Assembly: GCF_001571365.1 (NCBI RefSeq)
Contig: NZ_BCTQ01000017.1
Span: forward strand, 1 to 64,000
Length of the DNA stretch: 64,000 bases
Reading direction: 5' to 3'
Origin: Achromobacter denitrificans NBRC 15125
GTDB taxonomy: Bacteria; Pseudomonadota; Gammaproteobacteria; Burkholderiales; Burkholderiaceae_B
Shown piece after piece: positions 61,114 to 64,000 of the stretch. Under the pieces are notes generated by a model, which saw nothing but the letters and a program-made list of their open reading frames with translations, searched no databases and was not told the DNA's origin. The position numbers and the translations under genes were made by a program. Within the stretch, counting starts at the first letter, position 1. Every line of letters begins with the position of its first letter.

Positions 61114-62295
61114 ATGCGAGAAGCCGTCATCGTCGCCACTGCGCGCACCCCGCTCACCAAGTCCAAGCGAGGCGAGTTCAACATCACCCAGGGGCCGACC
61201 CTGGCCTCCTACGCCATCCAGGCCGCGGTCGAGCGCGCCGGCGTGGACCCGCAGCGCATCGAGGACGTAGTCCTGGGCTGCGGCTATCCGGAAGGCACCA
61301 CCGGCCGCAACGTGGCCCGCCAGGCGGCGCTGCGCGCCGGACTGCCGCAAAGCGTCGCAGGCGCCACCGTCAACCGCTTCTGCGCCTCCGGCCTGCAGGC
61401 CATCGCCGACGCAGCGGCGCGCGTGGTCATGGGCCAGTCCGGTCCGGTCGTGGCCGGCGGCGTGGAAAGCTGCTCGCTGCTGCGTACCCGCGACGACGGC
61501 GTCAGCGGTATCGACAACTGGCTGCAGGACCAGATCCCTCAACTCTACCTGCCCATGATCGCCACGGCCGACATCGTGGCACAGCGCTACGGCATCAGCC
61601 GTGAAGACCAGGATGCGTTCGCCCTGCGCAGCCAGCAGCTCACCGCCGCGGCGCAGCGCGAGGACCGCTATGCGGACGAGATCATCTCCGTTCGAGCCAC
61701 CATGGAAGTCACCGACAAGGAGACGGGCGCCACCCGCCGCGAGGACGTCACCGTCAGCGCCGACAATTGCAATCGCCCATCCACCACCGCCGACGGCCTG
61801 GCCGGCCTGACGCCGGTCATGGGCCCGGACCGCTTCGTGACCGCAGGCAATGCCTCGCAACTGGCCGACGGCGCCTCGGCCTGCGTCCTGATGGATGCCC
61901 GCGACGCCGAACGCGCCAACCTCGAACCGCTGGGCGCCTTCCGCGGCCTGGCAGTGGCCGGCTGCGCGCCGGATGAAATGGGGATAGGCCCGGTCTACGC
62001 CGTGCCCCGCCTGCTGGAGCGCCACGGTCTCAAGGTCGAGGACATCGACCTGTGGGAACTGAACGAAGCGTTCGCCTCGCAGGCGCTGTACTGCCAGCGC
62101 CGCCTGGGCATTCCAATGGAACGGCTCAACGTCAACGGCGGCTCCATCGCGGTGGGCCATCCCTTCGGCGTGACCGGCGCGCGGCTGGCCGGCCATGTGC
62201 TGCTGGAAGGCAAGCGTCGCGGCGCCAAGTACGCGGTCGTCACCATGTGCGTGGGCGGCGGCATGGGCGCGGCGGGACTGTTCGAGATCTTCTGA
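61114..62295 (+). CDS. Thiolase (acetyl-CoA C-acyltransferase, PimB-like)
   Basis: The 393-residue thiolase has all three catalytic residues: Cys90 in NRFCASGLQ, His349 in [12 protein letters not shown] and Cys379 in TMCVGGGMG. It cleaves 3-ketoacyl-CoA to acetyl-CoA and a shortened acyl-CoA and completes the operon. An AAGGAAT site precedes the ATG. A terminator follows. Confidence 0.94.
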   Translation: MREAVIVATARTPLTKSKRGEFNITQGPTLASYAIQAAVERAGVDPQRIEDVVLGCGYPEGTTGRNVARQAALRAGLPQSVAGATVNRFCASGLQAIADAAARVVMGQSGPVVAGGVESCSLLRTRDDGVSGIDNWLQDQIPQLYLPMIATADIVAQRYGISREDQDAFALRSQQLTAAAQREDRYADEIISVRATMEVTDKETGATRREDVTVSADNCNRPSTTADGLAGLTPVMGPDRFVTAGNASQLADGASACVLMDARDAERANLEPLGAFRGLAVAGCAPDEMGIGPVYAVPRLLERHGLKVEDIDLWELNEAFASQALYCQRRLGIPMERLNVNGGSIAVGHPFGVTGARLAGHVLLEGKRRGAKYAVVTMCVGGGMGAAGLFEIF

Positions 62296-62305
62296 GTGCG
62301 CAAGG

Positions 62306-62328
62306 ACGCGGGGCGGACCGCCCCGCGT
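62306..62328. other. 11-base-arm hairpin downstream of the thiolase gene
   Basis: ACGCGGGGCGG and CCGCCCCGCGT are perfect 11-base arms around a single A, 10 bases after the thiolase stop and 12 bases before the main terminator. It could stabilise the 3' end or strengthen termination. Confidence 0.4.
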
Positions 62329-62340
62329 TGCGCAGCAAAA

Positions 62341-62365
62341 GGGACGCCCGGAGGCGTCCCTTTTT
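62341..62365. terminator. Bidirectional intrinsic terminator
   Basis: A perfect 8-base stem (GGGACGCC / GGCGTCCC) with a CGGA loop is followed by TTTTT and preceded by AAAA. It terminates the beta-oxidation operon and, on the other strand, the convergent Bug gene. Confidence 0.85.
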
Positions 62366-62387
62366 GTTCCTCGCAGCGTCCTGCCGC

Positions 62388-63383
62388 TTACTGCGGTTCG
62401 ATCTTGGCGTCGACGGCGCGCTGCGTCCAGATCTTGCGCTGCTCCAGCGCGAACGCCTGGTGCTCGGCCACGGTGTTGGGCGAAACCTGCATGCCCAGCG
62501 ATTCGAAGCGCTGCAGCACGTCGGACTCGCGCAGGATGGCGGCGACTTCCTGGTTCAGCTTCTGCACCACGGCGTCGGGCGTCTTGGCCGGCGCGGCCAC
62601 GCCGACCCAGACGACGAGGTCGAAGTTCTTGTAGCCCAGTTCCGCCAGGGTCGGCACCGCGGGGAATTCCTTGGCGCGCTGGTGGCCGGTGTAGGCCAGC
62701 CCGCGCAGCTTGCCCGCCTGCATGAAGGACGTGACGACGGACAGGTCGGCGAACAGGTAGTCCACGTGGCCGCCCAGCAGATCGGTCACGGCGGGCGGCT
62801 GGCTCTTGTACGGCACGCCGTTGGCGGCCGCGCCGGCCACGGTATTGAAGGTGGCGCCGGCGATCTGGCTGGTGGGCGAACCGTAGGCGTAGTTCAGGGG
62901 CTTGGCCTGCGTGGCCTTGACCAGCTCCTGCAGCGACTTGTAGGGCGCGTCCTCGCGCACCACGAGCATCATGGGAATGGTGGCGATCCGGATGACGTGG
63001 ATGAAGTCTCCGGTGGGATCGAACGGCAGCTTGCGGAACAACGCCGGCGTGGCCGAGTGCGTCGAGCTGCTGGTGAGGATGAGCGTGTAGCCGTCGGGCT
63101 GCGCGCGGGCGGTGAACGACGAGCCGATGGTGCCGGACGCGCCGGGCTTGTTCTCGATCACCACGGGCACGTTCAGGCGCGGGCCGAGCTTTTCCGCGAT
63201 GATGCGCGCGCTGGTGTCGGTGGCGCTGCCCGGCGAGAACGGCACCACGATGGTGATGGGCTTGTCGGGATAGGCCGGCTGCGCCTGCGCGGCGCCTGCG
63301 GGCAGCGCGCTTGCCAGCGCGGTCAGGACGGTAAGGCTGCCGGCGGCCAGCAGGCGGCGCCGTGCGCCTAACGGTTGGTTCAT
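62388..63383 (-). CDS. Bug-family substrate-binding protein
   Basis: The 331-residue periplasmic receptor has a signal peptide (residues about 1-35, ending AQA-QPA; the RRR start could also be Tat-like) and Bug markers YPDKPITIVVPFSPGSATDTSA, PVVIENKPGASGTIGSSF, QPDGYTLILTSS and GVPYKSQPPAVTDLLGGHV. Ligand unknown. It converges on the beta-oxidation operon and follows a LysR gene in the same direction. A pair of 21-base repeats lies upstream. Confidence 0.92.
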   Translation of the reverse strand: MNQPLGARRRLLAAGSLTVLTALASALPAGAAQAQPAYPDKPITIVVPFSPGSATDTSARIIAEKLGPRLNVPVVIENKPGASGTIGSSFTARAQPDGYTLILTSSSTHSATPALFRKLPFDPTGDFIHVIRIATIPMMLVVREDAPYKSLQELVKATQAKPLNYAYGSPTSQIAGATFNTVAGAAANGVPYKSQPPAVTDLLGGHVDYLFADLSVVTSFMQAGKLRGLAYTGHQRAKEFPAVPTLAELGYKNFDLVVWVGVAAPAKTPDAVVQKLNQEVAAILRESDVLQRFESLGMQVSPNTVAEHQAFALEQRKIWTQRAVDAKIEPQ

Positions 63384-63449
63384 GCTTGTCTCCTGTCAGG
63401 GGCCGCGGGTCGGCCTCTTCAACTCAAGCCGTATGATGCGTGCGCCGCG

Positions 63450-63501
63450 CTTATCCCAACAAGGGACTAATTTTCATAGACTTATTCCAAACCGGGATTA
63501 A
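63450..63501. repeat. Two tandem 21-base imperfect repeats upstream of the Bug gene
   Basis: The copies at 63450-63470 and 63481-63501 share 16 of 21 bases (CTTAT-x-CCAA...GGGA-x-TAA) and are 31 bases apart, three helical turns. Each copy is itself loosely symmetric. The second overlaps the stop of the LysR gene. This looks like paired binding sites for a regulator of the Bug gene. Confidence 0.5.
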
Positions 63502-64000
63502 TGCTCTTCGGCCTGCCGCAAGCGCAGGTAATCCTCGGTGGCTTGCAGGAAAGCCGACGCCGCCAGCGACAGGCGCGCGTTGCGGCGCTGGATCAGCCAG
63601 AGCTCGTGCCCGTGCCGCCGGGCGCCGTCGATGGGCAGGATGCGCAGGCCCAGCTGCCGCGCCAGGTCGCAGGCATAGCCGGGCACCACGGTGATGCCCA
63701 GCCCGGCGCCCACCAGCTTGAGCGCCGACGTGAGCATGCCGGCTTCGATGCGGTAGCGGAATTCCAGGTTCAGGTCGGCCGCCACGCGGTCCAGGCTGCG
63801 CCGCACGCTGTACACGTTGCGCAGCATGATGTGGTCGTGGGCCGCCACGTCGGCCCACGATACCGAGCGCTTGCGCGTGAGCGCGTGGCGCGGCGCGCAC
63901 ACCGCGTACATGGTGTCGCGGTAGATGACGCGGGTGGCCAGTTCGTCCGACGGCGTCTCGACCGAGACGATGCCGAAGTCGGCGCGCCCGTTGCGCACGT
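63498..64000 (-). CDS. LysR-type regulator (partial, N-terminus off the window)
   Basis: The C-terminal effector domain of a LysR-type regulator is visible (about 167 residues): RNGRADFGIVSVETPSDELATRVIY, MLTSALKLVGAGLGITVVPGYACDLARQLGLRILP. The DNA-binding domain lies beyond the window edge. It is encoded directly upstream of the Bug gene (114-base gap) in the same direction, and probably controls it. Confidence 0.9.
   Translation of the reverse strand, partial: VRNGRADFGIVSVETPSDELATRVIYRDTMYAVCAPRHALTRKRSVSWADVAAHDHIMLRNVYSVRRSLDRVAADLNLEFRYRIEAGMLTSALKLVGAGLGITVVPGYACDLARQLGLRILPIDGARRHGHELWLIQRRNARLSLAASAFLQATEDYLRLRQAEEH

Noticed and set aside
1..64000. Mobile element, prophage, CRISPR, tRNA or rRNA
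   Set aside because: I found no transposase, integrase, phage, repeat-spacer, cloverleaf or rRNA-like sequence.

Overview
The window reads as chromosomal DNA of a high-GC betaproteobacterium of the Alcaligenaceae, most like Bordetella or Achromobacter. The evidence is four separate Bug-type (tripartite tricarboxylate receptor) periplasmic binding proteins, a cyoABCD quinol oxidase operon, a Gram-negative trimeric porin of the betaproteobacterial type, many LysR, AraC, IclR and GntR regulators, and several aromatic- or fatty-acid-like acyl-CoA modules. The species call is inference. Genes are densely packed. The longest gene-free stretch is 288 bases (24970-25257), and I see no function in it. 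I saw no rRNA, tRNA, CRISPR array, insertion sequence, prophage or integrase gene.

Left part (1-16 kb): a partial SPFH/prohibitin gene preceded by a tiny overlapping membrane ORF; a CigR-like exported protein; a protealysin-like M4 protease translationally overlapped with its probable inhibitor emfourin; a CynX/NimT transporter with a divergent AraC regulator; tam; a TerC-family membrane protein divergent from a NhaR-like LysR gene; small exported or membrane hypotheticals; and an amine/amino-acid island (acetylpolyamine amidohydrolase, LysR regulator, 2,2-dialkylglycine decarboxylase-like PLP enzyme, orphan amino-acid binding protein, MHS-type transporter).

Middle part (16-36 kb): cyoABCD plus a SURF1 gene in one overlapping operon ended by a strong hairpin that is also the leader of a porin gene; an AraC/MFS divergent pair with a perfect inverted repeat; a nucleoside deaminase; a GvpU-like gene; a MarR-GNAT fusion with two operator-like palindromes in its promoter; tag, an LprI-like inhibitor and a phosphoesterase; two TonB-dependent siderophore receptors with Fur-box-like sites; YciI, tas and a DUF4239 membrane protein.

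Right part (36-64 kb): a Bug receptor gene upstream of a NarL-type response regulator, divergent from a soluble PAS histidine kinase, next to an acyl-CoA operon (acyl-CoA dehydrogenase, ligase, two crotonases); a Dyp-type peroxidase; a Bug-hydrolase module with divergent LysR; a GntR-TauE-DUF1634-hydrolase group with a 30-base operator-like palindrome; DUF1993; and a class II aldolase divergent from a complete beta-oxidation operon. That operon runs ligase, Bug receptor, IclR regulator, two acyl-CoA dehydrogenases, hydratase/dehydrogenase fusion and thiolase, and resembles the pim dicarboxylate pathway. It ends at a bidirectional terminator shared with a fourth Bug gene, which follows a LysR gene that runs off the window.

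The most interesting signals are the Bug/two-component arrangement, the dicarboxylate-type operon carrying its own Bug receptor, the protease-inhibitor pair, a crotonase lacking both catalytic glutamates, and several clean operator palindromes.
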